Shown: positions 8,380 to 17,291, counted from the first letter of the stretch. The stretch is 61,089 bases of DNA from Reyranella sp. (GCA_022844015.1 JALHMO010000012.1:1-61089); one strand, 5' to 3'. Program-made: numbers and translations. Notes: generated from the sequence alone by a model not told the origin.

Positions 8380-8619
8380 ATGGCAAGGAGGTGCTCTCCG
8401 ATTATCAGCGCCGCACAAAGAAAGGCACGGCGGATCGTCGAGTCGATCGAGGACTTGCTTGCCCGGAATCCGCACATCGGGAGCCCCGGCCGGGTCCCGG
8501 GCACGCGCGAATTCGGGATAGCGGCTACTCCCTGCATCGTGCCCTGTCGCGTACGAGCCGGCACATTCGAGAGTCTGCGCATCTATCACGGGGCACGGCG
8601 CTGGCCGGAAAGTTTCTAG
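8380..8619 (+). pseudogene. Truncated ParE/RelE-family toxin
   Basis: From ATG 8380 the frame gives 79 residues. The last 50 match ParE-like toxins closely: 'RRIVESIEDLLARNPHIGSP', then 'GRVPGTREFGIAATPCIVPC' and the terminal 'LRIYHGARRWPESF'. Intact relatives have another 15-20 N-terminal residues ('..W...A..DL..I..YI') that are absent here, and no antitoxin gene precedes it; the upstream DNA is the promoter of the divergent Xre gene. It is therefore called a remnant, although a short product could be made. It adds to the local cluster of toxin genes. Confidence 0.6.
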
Positions 8620-8660
8620 AATCCGGGTGCGCCTCGAACGGGTTGCGCACCTCTCGCCTC

Positions 8661-9518
8661 TCAGTCGGCTCCTCGATTGTCCAGAACCTCGCCGGTATGC
8701 TCCCCGAGCCTGGGCGCCGGCCGCGCCGACTGCGGCCGCACGCGATCGAAGGTGATCGGAATCCCAACCACCCGCGGCCCACCCTCCGGTAACTGCTGCA
8801 CCAGCTCCGACGCCGCGAACTGCTCCGTCGCGACCAGCTCGCCGATGTCGTTCACCGGGCTGCACGGAACGCCCGCTTCCTCCAGGATCTTCACCCATTC
8901 CGCGCGCGGCCGCGTGCGCATCGCCGCCGCGATCTGCGGCAGCAGCTCGGTGCGGTTGCGCACCCGTTGCGCGCTGGTCGCGAACTTCTCGTCGGTCGCC
9001 CATTCCGGATGCCCGAGCGCCCGCGCGCAGCGCGCCCACAGGCGATCGTTGCCGGGCGCCAGGCAAAGCGGATGGTCGGCCGTGTCGAACACCTGGTACG
9101 GCACGATCGCCGAGCCGCCGGTGCCGTGGCGCCTGGGGACGACGCCGTCGACCAGGTAGGCGTTGACCTGCCCCTCCACCCAGTGCACGGCCGAGTCGAA
9201 CAGCGAGGTGTCGACCAGGCAGCCCTTGCCGGTGCGGTCGCGCTGACGAAGGGCGGCGAGCGCGCCGATAGTGCAGAACATGCCGGTCGCCTTGTCGTTG
9301 ATCGAGGCGCCGCAGAAGGTCGGCGGATCCTCGGGCCGGCCGGTCACGCTCATCATGCCGCCATAAGCCTGCAGCAGCGGGTCGAAGCCGGGCTTCAGCC
9401 GCATCGGGCCCTGGTAGTCGAACGCCCAGTGCGTGGTGCTTTCCAGGAAGATCAGACAGTAGCTCGCGCGCCGACCTGCGATGTCGGCAGCGGACTCGAG
9501 GTCGAACATGACCGAGCG
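8661..9518 (-). pseudogene. Broken duplicate of CaiB/BaiF CoA-transferase
   Basis: Residues from 'WAFDYQGPMRLKPGFDPLLQ' to the C-terminus are almost identical to the intact CoA-transferase at 26367-27512. Ahead of that point, the copy keeps a degraded match to the 'RSVVLDLKSADDIAK' region but lacks the roughly 40 residues between, and the first 65 residues (including the nucleotide-fold N-terminus) are replaced by unrelated sequence. The catalytic Asp region of class III CoA-transferases is largely in the lost part, so no activity is expected. This is the left boundary of the zinc island. Confidence 0.8.
8684..9433 (-). repeat. Left copy of a ~750-bp direct repeat (CoA-transferase fragment)
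   Basis: Bases 8684-9433 align with 26391-27138 in the same orientation, with only scattered differences, most of them silent or third-position. Identity stops abruptly at the 9433 end, where the left copy becomes degraded. The distance between equivalent points is about 17.7 kb and spans the whole zinc island, so recombination between the copies could delete or circularise it. Confidence 0.85.
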
Positions 9519-9555
9519 ACTGATGCGGCTCCGCCCGTGTCTGGCAGCGGCACTG

Positions 9556-10257
9556 TCAGGCGTAGCCGATCCACCCGCGCCACGTGAAGGCGGCGTAGAA
9601 CAAGGAGACATTCGAGAATCCGGCATGACGCAGGACGGCTTCATCCTGCTCGGGCTCGAGCACCGGCAGATGGGCGTCTACCGCGGCGCGCATCTTCTCC
9701 ACCTGTTCGGGATCGGTACCGGAGGCGATCGCGAAGGCAGCGTAGCGCGCCAGCCAGAGGGCGCGCGCGTTCTCGCCCTGGGGAAAGCTGGAATGCGCTG
9801 CCACGAACGGCGCTCCGGGCTTGAGCCGGCGGTGGAGTTCGCCGACCGTGCGCGTCCGTTCCTCGGCCTGCATGAAGTGCAGCGTCAGAAGGCAGGTGGC
9901 GGCGTCGAACGGACCTTCGGGCGCATCATCGATGTATCCTTCGTGCAAGGCGACACGCGCCGCAGCGGGACCGAGCACGCGCCTCGCCTCGTTCAGCATG
10001 GCCGCCGCCGGATCGACCCCGACGAAACTCCAGCCCGGCTGCGCATCGGCCAACGCGCGCAACTCGAGGCCGCCGCCTGCGCCGAGCACCAGCACACGCG
10101 CATTCCGGGTCGCACGCTCGGCCAGCAGGAGTGCCGTCATGCGATACAAGTCGGCCAGCCCAGGTACGAAACGCCGCGGACCCTCACCATAGCGCTTCGC
10201 GGCCTCGGGATCGTCGAAGGATGCCAGCAGCGCACGCATCTTCTCGTCATGCGGCAT
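9556..10257 (-). CDS. Class I SAM-dependent methyltransferase
   Basis: 233-residue methyltransferase. Motif I is 'ARVLVLGAGGGLELRALAD' (about 60-78), followed by the acidic 'FVGVDPAAAMLNEAR', 'YIDDAPEGPFDAATCLLTLH' and the post-motif 'LHRRLKPGAPFVAAHSS'. The ATG at 10257 is preferred to upstream in-frame codons because GGAGACG precedes it and the protein then starts at the usual helix. It resembles the 'class I SAM-dependent methyltransferase' genes that occur next to zur/COG0523 genes in some alphaproteobacteria. Its substrate is unknown. It lies downstream of the zur-COG0523 pair on the same strand and may be read with them. Confidence 0.8.
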   Translation of the reverse strand: MPHDEKMRALLASFDDPEAAKRYGEGPRRFVPGLADLYRMTALLLAERATRNARVLVLGAGGGLELRALADAQPGWSFVGVDPAAAMLNEARRVLGPAAARVALHEGYIDDAPEGPFDAATCLLTLHFMQAEERTRTVGELHRRLKPGAPFVAAHSSFPQGENARALWLARYAAFAIASGTDPEQVEKMRAAVDAHLPVLEPEQDEAVLRHAGFSNVSLFYAAFTWRGWIGYA

Positions 10258-10368
10258 GAATCGTCTCCAGGCCGCGCTGCCAATGGGCGTCCTGCCGTTC
10301 GGGCCCGTCGGCACCGAGCCGGGCGAGCGCCGTGGGGTAATACGTTCCTTCGGTTCGTCGCATCTCGT

Positions 10369-11520
10369 TCACGATGCCGCCGCCGCAAGGGGCGGCGCGT
10401 CCGTGAACATCTTCAGAGTGTCGCGCAGCATCCCCTCGTCGATGTCTCGGGTGATGAAGACGATGCGCGTCCGGCGGTCGCTGGACGGCCACTTCTTCAT
10501 GGGCAACGCCGGATGGAAGACGTGCTGAACGCCATGAATGACCAGCGGACCATCGAGTTCGGCGATGTTGAGGATGCCCTTGACGCGAAGCAGATTCGGC
10601 CCTTTCAGCGCCAGCAGCACGGTGAGCCAGGTATCGAAGGCATTTGCCGGGATGGGATCATCGACCGTCAGGCAGACAGCCTTGATGTGGTCGTCGTGAC
10701 GGTTCACGTCATGGCGGTGAGCGTGGCCGTGCTCTCCGTGGTGACGAGGGTCATCTCGGTGCCGATGATGGTCATCGCCGTGGTGGTGATGGTCATGGTG
10801 ATTGTCGCCTGTCGAACCGTAGGCCTCCGCTCTCAGCCATCGCTGTACGTCGATGCTCTTGGTGGCTGGGTTGTATAGGCCTGCATCGAGTATCTCGCCC
10901 GGACGGACGTCACCATGAGAGATTGTCATCAAGGGTGCCGCAGGATTGATCGCGCGCAAGCGATCGATTAGGGCTTTCGTCTCCGCGGCATCGACAAGGT
11001 CGGTCTTGGTCAGGAGAAGCCGATCGGCGACTGCCGCCTGCTTCACCGCTTCGATCTGCCTGTCCAGAGTGGCTTGGGCCGTCGCAGCGTCGACCGTCGT
11101 GATCACCCCATCGAGGCGATAGGACGAAATCAGGGCCTCATCCGACATGATGGTGTGCAGAATGGGTGCAGGGTCGGCCAAGCCTGTCGTCTCGATGATC
11201 ACCCGATCAAAGGGCGCGATCTCGCCGGCAAATCGCCGCGCCATCAAGCTGCGCAGCGTGTCGACGAGGTCGCCGCGGATGGTGCAGCAGAGGCAACCGC
11301 TCTGCAGCAGAACCATGTCCTCGTTAGAGCTCTCGACCAGCTCGTGATCGAGGCCGATCTCGCCAAACTCGTTGATGACGACAACCGTGTTCGCGAGCTC
11401 GGGCCGGCGGACGAGCTTGTTCAGCACGGTAGTCTTTCCGCTTCCGAGGAAACCCGTGAGCAACGAGACGGGAACAAGTCCCCCGCGCGCACGCCACCGT
11501 GCGGCTGCCTTGGACGTCAT
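10369..11520 (-). CDS. COG0523 (CobW/ZigA-like) GTPase with His-rich insertion
   Basis: 383-residue P-loop GTPase of the G3E metallochaperone group. Walker A is 'GFLGSGKTT', the signature metal-binding CxCC is 'GCLCCTIRGDL', Walker B 'VIIETTGLADPAP' and the base-recognition motif 'TKTD'. Between the GTPase and C-terminal domains, around residue 245-285, is a stretch with more than 15 histidines (HHDHHHHGDDHHRHRDD and onward), suited to binding zinc. The ATG at 11520 overlaps the stop of the zur-like gene, so the two are coupled. Such proteins deliver zinc to client enzymes during starvation. Confidence 0.9.
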   Translation of the reverse strand: MTSKAAARWRARGGLVPVSLLTGFLGSGKTTVLNKLVRRPELANTVVVINEFGEIGLDHELVESSNEDMVLLQSGCLCCTIRGDLVDTLRSLMARRFAGEIAPFDRVIIETTGLADPAPILHTIMSDEALISSYRLDGVITTVDAATAQATLDRQIEAVKQAAVADRLLLTKTDLVDAAETKALIDRLRAINPAAPLMTISHGDVRPGEILDAGLYNPATKSIDVQRWLRAEAYGSTGDNHHDHHHHGDDHHRHRDDPRHHGEHGHAHRHDVNRHDDHIKAVCLTVDDPIPANAFDTWLTVLLALKGPNLLRVKGILNIAELDGPLVIHGVQHVFHPALPMKKWPSSDRRTRIVFITRDIDEGMLRDTLKMFTDAPPLAAAAS

Positions 11521-12005
11521 GGGCTTACCTCCATTTTCCCGGCACAACGCTGACACGTGCCGCTGCATTCGATGATCGGCGTTCCCAGGTGGAACCCCAA
11601 GGCAATCGCCTCCTCTTCGATCAGGCGCAGGATCTTGGGGTCTTCGTACTCGACGGTTGTCTCGCAGCGATCGCACAGCAACAGCACGCAGAGTTGCGCT
11701 TGCCCCGGCCGGTCACGAACGGCGTAGGTCCCGCGGGACTCGAGGCGAAGGACCAGGCCCGCGCCCGTCAGGAAGTCGAGGGCGCGGTAGACCGTTGGAG
11801 GATCGATGCGGCGGGCCAGGCGTCTGCGGAGCAGCGCCATCAATGCGTAGGCGGTGACCGGCCCGTTCCCGGCGACCTCTTCAAGGGCGGCTAGGCGGAG
11901 TTTGGTGAGCCGCAATCCTCGTTCACCGCAAATCCGTTGCGCCGCTTCGACGATCGTTGACTGTTTCACCACACTTGGCGCCGACACGGAGCTGTTCTGT
12001 TTCAT
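11517..12005 (-). CDS. zur: Fur-family regulator, probable zinc uptake regulator
   Basis: 162 residues with the Fur-family winged helix (recognition area 'PPTVYRALDFLTGAGLVLRL') and a C-terminal dimerisation domain that carries two Cys pairs, 'LLCDRCET' and 'CSGTCQRC', the structural zinc site. The sensory His residues typical of ferric Fur are sparse, and the gene is surrounded by zinc genes and starts 22 bp from a Zur-type palindrome, all favouring Zur over Fur. It is divergent from the HisI paralogue and coupled to a COG0523 gene. Autoregulation through the box at 12027 is inferred. Confidence 0.85.
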   Translation of the reverse strand: MKQNSSVSAPSVVKQSTIVEAAQRICGERGLRLTKLRLAALEEVAGNGPVTAYALMALLRRRLARRIDPPTVYRALDFLTGAGLVLRLESRGTYAVRDRPGQAQLCVLLLCDRCETTVEYEDPKILRLIEEEAIALGFHLGTPIIECSGTCQRCAGKMEVSP

Positions 12006-12026
12006 CGCGAGGCCATCTTGCTTTAT

Positions 12027-12044
12027 GGTATATTATAACATAAC
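12027..12044. promoter_or_regulatory. Zur box 1 (between zur and hisI paralogue)
   Basis: GGTATATTATAACATAAC is an imperfect 18-bp palindrome centred on TTATAA. It matches the other three island boxes and resembles the TGTTATA-type operators described for proteobacterial Zur. It lies 22 bp before zur (minus) and only 9 bp before the hisI paralogue (plus), so one bound dimer could block both promoters. Confidence 0.75.
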
Positions 12045-12052
12045 CTTTCGCG

Positions 12053-12562
12053 ATGCAATCAGATAACCCGACGACTCCGCAAGAGCGCACACGCTTCTCG
12101 AGGCGCACCTCCGTCGAGCAGGTCGAGGAGGGCCAGTTCCTGGCGCCCAAATTCGACCGCAACGGATTTATTCCGGTGGTTACGACCGATGCCGACACCG
12201 GCGAGGTGCTGATGGTTGCGACCATGGATGCAGAAGCGCTCTTGCGTACGGTGGACACTCGCCAGGCGCACTATTGGAGCCGTAGCCGGAACGTCCGATG
12301 GCGCAAGGGTGCGTCAAGCGGTCTTATTCAGGATGTGGTCGAGATTCGGATCGATGATGATCAGGACGCGGTGTGGCTGCGCGTGCGCGTTAGAGGATCG
12401 GGCGCGAGTTGTCATGTCGGGTATCGCTCGTGCCTCTACCGATCCATCAAGCTGGACGAAGGCTCTCCAGCCAATGCCATAGAGCTGCGCTTCGAGGAGA
12501 CGGAGAAGACGTTCGATCCAGGGGCAGTCTATGGCAACGCCCCGAACCCTACGCGCCTCTAG
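12053..12562 (+). CDS. HisI-type phosphoribosyl-AMP cyclohydrolase paralogue, Zur-linked
   Basis: 169-residue HisI homologue, the enzyme that opens the purine ring of phosphoribosyl-AMP in histidine synthesis. Family motifs are present: 'DADTGEVLMVATMDAEALLR', 'AHYWSRSRNVRWRKGASSG', 'VVEIRIDDDQDAVWLRV' and 'GASCHVGYRSCLYRS'. In ordinary HisI the third motif reads DCDxD and its Cys is one of three zinc ligands; here it is Asp, while the other two Cys remain. With a Zur box at its start this looks like a low-zinc substitute for the normal enzyme. No Shine-Dalgarno site is seen, since the box occupies the leader, so the message may be leaderless. Confidence 0.85.
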   Translation: MQSDNPTTPQERTRFSRRTSVEQVEEGQFLAPKFDRNGFIPVVTTDADTGEVLMVATMDAEALLRTVDTRQAHYWSRSRNVRWRKGASSGLIQDVVEIRIDDDQDAVWLRVRVRGSGASCHVGYRSCLYRSIKLDEGSPANAIELRFEETEKTFDPGAVYGNAPNPTRL

Positions 12563-12591
12563 GGGACACACGAACCAAAGGGGTGCGCCGG

Positions 12592-12870
12592 ATGGGGAAC
12601 ACCGTAATGCGTCTGCGAGAGGCTTTGGAGCCCGAGCTGACGCGGTTGATCGAGATGACGAAGGCGGTCGATCCTGAGGTCGACGCCGTGACCGCCGGCT
12701 CCTTGCTGATTCTCTATGGTGTAGAGATCGCACTTACCGTCGGTGACATTGCCCCTGAGATAATGGCCGACTACTTGAGGGCGATCGCAGATTCGGTCGA
12801 GGAACGCACCGGCGCGCTGCCGACGCTGGGAAGGGCTTTCATGGAAGGAAAGGACGAGCCGAACTTTTGA
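12592..12870 (+). CDS. Small helical protein of unknown function
   Basis: 92 residues starting MGNTVMRLREALEPELTRLI, predicted mostly helical, with no Cys or His cluster. It follows the HisI paralogue by 29 bp on the same strand and so probably shares its Zur control. The segment 'ADYLRAIADSVEERTGAL' loosely resembles 'SAYLRGLATLIDRSVT' in the small protein at 17292, which may mean that the island has two related small proteins. No family was recognised. Confidence 0.6.
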   Translation: MGNTVMRLREALEPELTRLIEMTKAVDPEVDAVTAGSLLILYGVEIALTVGDIAPEIMADYLRAIADSVEERTGALPTLGRAFMEGKDEPNF

Positions 12871-12900
12871 ATGCATCGGCTCGTCGGATGTCCTTCTTTT

Positions 12901-15042
12901 TCAGAATTTTTGCGCCAAGGTCACGAAGAACGCTCGCCGCATGCCGTACTGCGGGGCGCCGACGCCGACGCCGGTGCCGTCCCGCAACTGATACGAGAGA
13001 TCGGTCAAGTTGATGGCATCGAAACGGATCTGGGTCCCCGCGCCAACGCCGGTCGGGATTTTCTGCGTCAGCGACAGGTTCACCGTCGCATAGGCCGGGA
13101 GCGACGTGTCGTTGGGCGTCACGATGCTGGTACGCAGTCCGCTGCCGAACAGCATGTCCGCGGAGACGCGTGTCGCCCACGGCGAATCCATGTTGAATAC
13201 GTAGGCGGCACCGGCCGAGCCGGTCCAGCCCTGGTTGTGGTCGGCGAAGATCCAGTTGTTGGCGATGTAGTCAAGCTCGGCCTGCTCGAAGTTGAACTGC
13301 GCAGAGGTGATCTTCGTGACGGTGGTGTGCGACCACGCAACGTTGCCGTACAGCGACCACGGCCCGCGATCGTAGTTGGCGAACACCTCAAAGCCCTTCA
13401 CTTGGCCATAGGCATAGTTGAACGACGTCAGGAAGATCGGCGCGCCGAACTGACCCTTGTCGATGTAGTTCTGCGCGAACTTGTAGAACCCGGAGAAGCC
13501 GACCGTGAGCCCTTCCGCGGGCTTGACAGTCAGGCCGATGTCGAAATTGTCGGAACGCTCCGCCGCCGTCGGCGTGTTGTCGGTCAACTCTGTCGCCGCC
13601 GTCGTCCCGGCGCGCGCCGCAATGGCCGCGAAGCCGACCTGGTTGAGCGGCGCCGGCACGAAGTAGCGGGCATATCCGGCGCGCAGCGCGATCTGCGATG
13701 TCGGCTCCCAGACGACATTGACGCGCGGGCTGAACTGGCTCTCCGTGGTGGCGCCTGAGATCGCGTCGAATCGCAGCCCGGCGTTCACGGTCAGGGTCGG
13801 GAGAACTCGCCATTCGTCCTGAAGATATACGCTGTAGGTCCAGCCAGTCAGGTCGCCGTTCTCGAAGAATCCCACGGGCGAGGTACCCGGGACCAGCTCA
13901 CCTTCCGGGTCATCGGGATCGGCGAGAAGCGGGAACGCGTTTGTCTGCGCCGACGACGTGACCCGCTCGCGCTGCACGAGGAAGCCACCGCGCAACGTGT
14001 GATTGCTCGCCAACTTCCAGCTCGCGTCGCCTTGCACGCCAACCGAGAAGCTGGTTCGCTGCGCGTTCGGAGCGATGCCGTTGTACATCAGGTCGCCAAT
14101 CGGGTCCGGCTGGAACGACAGCTTCGAGTATCGCGCGAAACCGGAAAGCTGCATGTTGAAATCCTGGTAGCTTTTCTGGAAGGAGGCGATGCCGAAGTAG
14201 GTGTCCTCCCATTGGCGCTGATCGAGAAACGCGCTGTTGAAGTTGGTGATGTCATTGACGGCGAACTCGGGAACCTGCCCGGGAACATTGGGGATCTGGA
14301 AGCGCGCGCTCGCGCCGCCTGCGATGAAGCTTACTCGGGTGTTCTCATCCACGATCCCGGTCACCTTGCCGAGGGCGTACCATTGTGCGGTGTCGTCGTG
14401 GAGCGGCAGCAAGGATCCGGTCGGGTTCTCGACGCCGATTCCGTTGCTTACGAATTGGCCGACGGCAAAGTAGTCGACTGCACTGGAGCGGCCGCCGTAT
14501 TGGGCTGCCGGTTGGACCCAATTGTAGGAGCCGACCATGACGGAGGCTTCCGCGCCCGGATCGGTCGTGCCGGACTTGACTCCGATGTCGACCACGCCCG
14601 CGGTGCGCAAGCCATACTGGGCGGGCAGCGCGCCGGTCAAAAGGGAGATCGAGTTGGCGAATCGCGGCGACAGGACGTTGCTGAACAGCGACAGCCCCTC
14701 CGGCAGCTGCACGCCGTCCAGACGGTATTGCAGGCTTCCGTGGTCGCCTCGCACATGGATCTGACCAAAGCCGTCCTGCACGACACCCGGCGCGCGGAGC
14801 AGCACCTGGTTGAGCGGCGCATTCTCGCCCTGAGGCGTGTTCTGGATCGCCGTGCGGCTGAAGTCGTAGCGTGTGGCGCCGATACTGGGGAGGATCGAGT
14901 TCCTTTCGCGATCGAGCCGCTTGGCGACGACGTCCAAGTCGATGGTGCTTGAATCTGCCGGTGTCTGCGCGAGGACGGGGCCGGCAGATGCCGACAAGGC
15001 GGCTACGATTGCGATCGCAGAAACACCATACCACCGCTGCAT
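12901..15042 (-). CDS. TonB-dependent outer-membrane receptor, probable zinc receptor
   Basis: 713 residues: signal peptide (MQRWYGVSAIAIVAALSASA, cleavage near AQT), plug domain (about 50-165, 'VLLRAPGVVQDGFGQIHVRG' and 'GVVDIGVKSG'), then a 22-strand barrel ending in the outer-membrane signature 'FFVTLAQKF' with terminal Phe. Substrate specificity cannot be read from the plug, but a Zur box lies 44 bp upstream and no siderophore genes are near, so zinc or a zinc complex is the best guess, as for ZnuD. It has its own promoter, and its 3' end converges with the small gene at 12592. Confidence 0.85.
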   Translation of the reverse strand: MQRWYGVSAIAIVAALSASAGPVLAQTPADSSTIDLDVVAKRLDRERNSILPSIGATRYDFSRTAIQNTPQGENAPLNQVLLRAPGVVQDGFGQIHVRGDHGSLQYRLDGVQLPEGLSLFSNVLSPRFANSISLLTGALPAQYGLRTAGVVDIGVKSGTTDPGAEASVMVGSYNWVQPAAQYGGRSSAVDYFAVGQFVSNGIGVENPTGSLLPLHDDTAQWYALGKVTGIVDENTRVSFIAGGASARFQIPNVPGQVPEFAVNDITNFNSAFLDQRQWEDTYFGIASFQKSYQDFNMQLSGFARYSKLSFQPDPIGDLMYNGIAPNAQRTSFSVGVQGDASWKLASNHTLRGGFLVQRERVTSSAQTNAFPLLADPDDPEGELVPGTSPVGFFENGDLTGWTYSVYLQDEWRVLPTLTVNAGLRFDAISGATTESQFSPRVNVVWEPTSQIALRAGYARYFVPAPLNQVGFAAIAARAGTTAATELTDNTPTAAERSDNFDIGLTVKPAEGLTVGFSGFYKFAQNYIDKGQFGAPIFLTSFNYAYGQVKGFEVFANYDRGPWSLYGNVAWSHTTVTKITSAQFNFEQAELDYIANNWIFADHNQGWTGSAGAAYVFNMDSPWATRVSADMLFGSGLRTSIVTPNDTSLPAYATVNLSLTQKIPTGVGAGTQIRFDAINLTDLSYQLRDGTGVGVGAPQYGMRRAFFVTLAQKF

Positions 15043-15085
15043 GTCCCGTCCCCTTTGCCCGACTTATCGCCGTGATGGTGGAAAG

Positions 15086-15103
15086 GGTACATTATAACAT
15101 ATC
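15086..15103. promoter_or_regulatory. Zur box 2 (upstream of TonB receptor)
   Basis: GGTACATTATAACATATC, centred on TTATAA, begins 44 bp before the receptor ATG at 15042. Six of nine base pairs are symmetric, and it is nearly identical to box 1 over TATAACATA. Confidence 0.75.
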
Positions 15104-15190
15104 TTATCGTCAAACAGACCCGGCCATCGTTGGCGTGTGAGGCGAGCACGATGAGATCGGGCCGGACTGGCGACGCTGATTGGCTTTTCG

Positions 15191-16141
15191 TCAGGCCCAG
15201 CCCATCTGGCGCACGGCTGCTCCCAGGAGCAAAATGGCGCCGGTGGCGATCACGACGAGGGACGCGCCCATCGAGACGAACCGGCCAAGCTCCCCGGTTT
15301 GAGCGTCATTGACGATGAGGCGATGCGCGAGCATCGATGCAAAGCCGAGGCCGGCCAAGGCTACGGTCATGCCCAGCGCTATGGCCAGCACGCCAAGAAT
15401 TCCGGCCCATGGCACGTCGAGCGCCAGGGCCAGCAGGATCAGGATCAAGGCCCCGGCGCAGGGCGCGACACCTGCCGCGCTGAGCAGCAACAAGCCCGAG
15501 TAGCGCTTGAAGAACCCCCTCGGCCGGCGGGCATCAACGTGGTGGCCGGCATGATCATGGTGCCCGGCATGATGGTGTCCATGTCCATGGCCGCATCCGT
15601 GCGCGTGGTCATGCCCGCAATCGCGCGCTTGCCCCGACATGGCCGCACGCAGCCGCCAGGCACCGACCGCCACGATAAGGGCGTACGACACCAGCTCGAC
15701 GAGACGGCTATGGGCCAGGGCGCTGAACAGGCCCGCGACGCTCATCAGCTTCAGCGCGACTGCCAGCACCAGTGCCGAGAAAGTGTGGGTGATGGCGATC
15801 CACGCACCGGCGAGGACACCGTCCACCCAGGCCCTGGGCTCGTTGCCGTCGAGGAAGTAGGCTACGATCACCGCCTTGCCGTGCCCCGGTCCCAACGTAT
15901 GGACGACGCCGTAGCTGAAGCACACCGACATCAGGATCCAGTAGGCCGTCGTTCCCGAGCCGCCTCCGATATCCTGCATGGACGAGGTGAACAGGATCTG
16001 GATCTGGCGCTGGTAGGCGGCCGACGCGCGGGCAAGATGCGTCAATCCATCGGAGAAGAACAGCGCCGCTCCCAGCGCGGCCAACAAGGACAGGCCGATC
16101 CAGAACAGCGGAGACATGCCAGCGAGCGTCTTGACCTTCAT
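15191..16141 (-). CDS. NicO/RcnA-family metal transporter
   Basis: 316-residue membrane protein of the nickel/cobalt transporter (NicO) family. The motif 'VVHTLGPGHGKAVIVAYFL' (near 77-95) is the family signature, and 'LSAAGVAPCAGALILI' is the second conserved helix. A cytoplasmic loop at about 176-205 has a dense His run (CGHDHAHGCGHGHGHHHAGH). RcnA exports Ni/Co, while others act in uptake; the direction here is unknown. It lies nine bases after the iron alcohol dehydrogenase gene at the end of the long minus-strand series that starts at Zur box 3, so a role in zinc handling is likely. Confidence 0.85.
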   Translation of the reverse strand: MKVKTLAGMSPLFWIGLSLLAALGAALFFSDGLTHLARASAAYQRQIQILFTSSMQDIGGGSGTTAYWILMSVCFSYGVVHTLGPGHGKAVIVAYFLDGNEPRAWVDGVLAGAWIAITHTFSALVLAVALKLMSVAGLFSALAHSRLVELVSYALIVAVGAWRLRAAMSGQARDCGHDHAHGCGHGHGHHHAGHHDHAGHHVDARRPRGFFKRYSGLLLLSAAGVAPCAGALILILLALALDVPWAGILGVLAIALGMTVALAGLGFASMLAHRLIVNDAQTGELGRFVSMGASLVVIATGAILLLGAAVRQMGWA

Positions 16142-16149
16142 GAGCTCTC

Positions 16150-17277
16150 CTACAGCGCAGCGGCGAACAGGTCGGCATAGGCAGCCGCATCGGCTGGCCT
16201 GGGGTTGGTACGGGTCGACAGATCGGCGACGGCGTGCGGCACGAGGTCGGCAATCATGCCCTCGGTAATGCCCATCGCGGCGAGCCCGCCCGGCAGGCCG
16301 AGCGCCCGGTTGCGGGCGATGACGGCGTCGGCGAGATCGGCCGCCTTCGACAAGCCCATCGCTTCGGCCAATCTTTCGTACTTCTCGGGCGCAGTGCCCT
16401 CGTTGAAGCGCAGGATCGTCGGCAGGATTACGGCATTCAGCGTGCCGTGATGCAGTTTCAGCTCGGGCAGCCGGCCGGCCGCATGGCTCATGGCGTGAAC
16501 CGCGCCCAGACCCTTGATGAAGGCCATCGCGCCCTCGGTGGAGGCCATCATCATGTGCCAGCGCGCTTCGCGGTCGGCGCCATCACGCACAGCCGCTTCG
16601 ATGTACCGCCAGGCACGTCGCAGCCCATCATAGCCGATACCTTCGGCCGGCGGGTTGACCACCGGCGAGAGGATGGCCTCGATGCAGTGCGTCACGGCGT
16701 CCATGCCCGTGGCGGCGGTCAGCGCCGGCGGCAGGCCGAGCGTCAGCTCGGGATCGCAAATCGCCACACGCGGGATCATCTTCGGGCTGGCGAATGTGAG
16801 CTTGCGGCCGTCGGCCATCACGACAACGAAACCCACCGACACCTCGCTCCCGGTACCGGAGGTGGTCGGAATGGCGACGATAGGCGCCACATTGGCGATG
16901 TGCCGCGCACCGCCGAGCAGGGGATCGAAGCGCTCGAGCGGTCCGCCGCTGCCCGCCAGCAGAGCCACCGCCTTGCCGAGGTCCATCGCCGAGCCGCCGC
17001 CCAACCCAATCACGCCATCGCAACCCGCCGACTTGTAGAGTTCGAAAGCGGCGAGCGCCGCCGCCTCCGTCGGATTGGGGGGTGTGTCGTCGAACACCGG
17101 CAGGCCAGCGCCATCATTCAGGGTGCCCAACACGACATCCAGCAAGCCCGCAGCGCGCACGCCCTTGTCGGTGGCAACCAGCGGCCGCCGCATGCCGAGC
17201 CGCTCCAGCTCCTTGGGCAGCAGGCGCACGGCGCCGAAGTCGAACTGCGTCGTCGTCAGATAGGAAAGAACGGCCAT
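16150..17277 (-). CDS. Iron-containing alcohol dehydrogenase
   Basis: 375 residues of the group III (Fe-ADH) family. NAD-binding 'GVIGLGGGSAMDLGKAVALL' (about 95-114), 'IPTTSGTGSEVS', and the metal-site residues in 'ATGMDAVTHCIEA' (Asp and His), 'GAVHAMSHAAG' and 'LHHGTLNAVILP'. The ATG at 17277 gives the standard N-terminus. In a zinc island, an iron-dependent enzyme suggests replacement of a zinc alcohol dehydrogenase. Substrate not predictable. Neighbours on both sides are closely spaced on the same strand. Confidence 0.9.
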   Translation of the reverse strand: MAVLSYLTTTQFDFGAVRLLPKELERLGMRRPLVATDKGVRAAGLLDVVLGTLNDGAGLPVFDDTPPNPTEAAALAAFELYKSAGCDGVIGLGGGSAMDLGKAVALLAGSGGPLERFDPLLGGARHIANVAPIVAIPTTSGTGSEVSVGFVVVMADGRKLTFASPKMIPRVAICDPELTLGLPPALTAATGMDAVTHCIEAILSPVVNPPAEGIGYDGLRRAWRYIEAAVRDGADREARWHMMMASTEGAMAFIKGLGAVHAMSHAAGRLPELKLHHGTLNAVILPTILRFNEGTAPEKYERLAEAMGLSKAADLADAVIARNRALGLPGGLAAMGITEGMIADLVPHAVADLSTRTNPRPADAAAYADLFAAAL

Positions 17278-17291
17278 GATGTGCTGCTGCC

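Noticed and set aside
11517..12005. Ferric uptake regulator (Fur) for iron
   Set aside because: No iron-uptake genes are near, while zinc genes and Zur-type boxes surround it.
12871..14952. Plus-strand open frames across the TonB receptor
   Set aside because: The receptor has signal peptide, plug and terminal Phe; the opposite frames are shadows.
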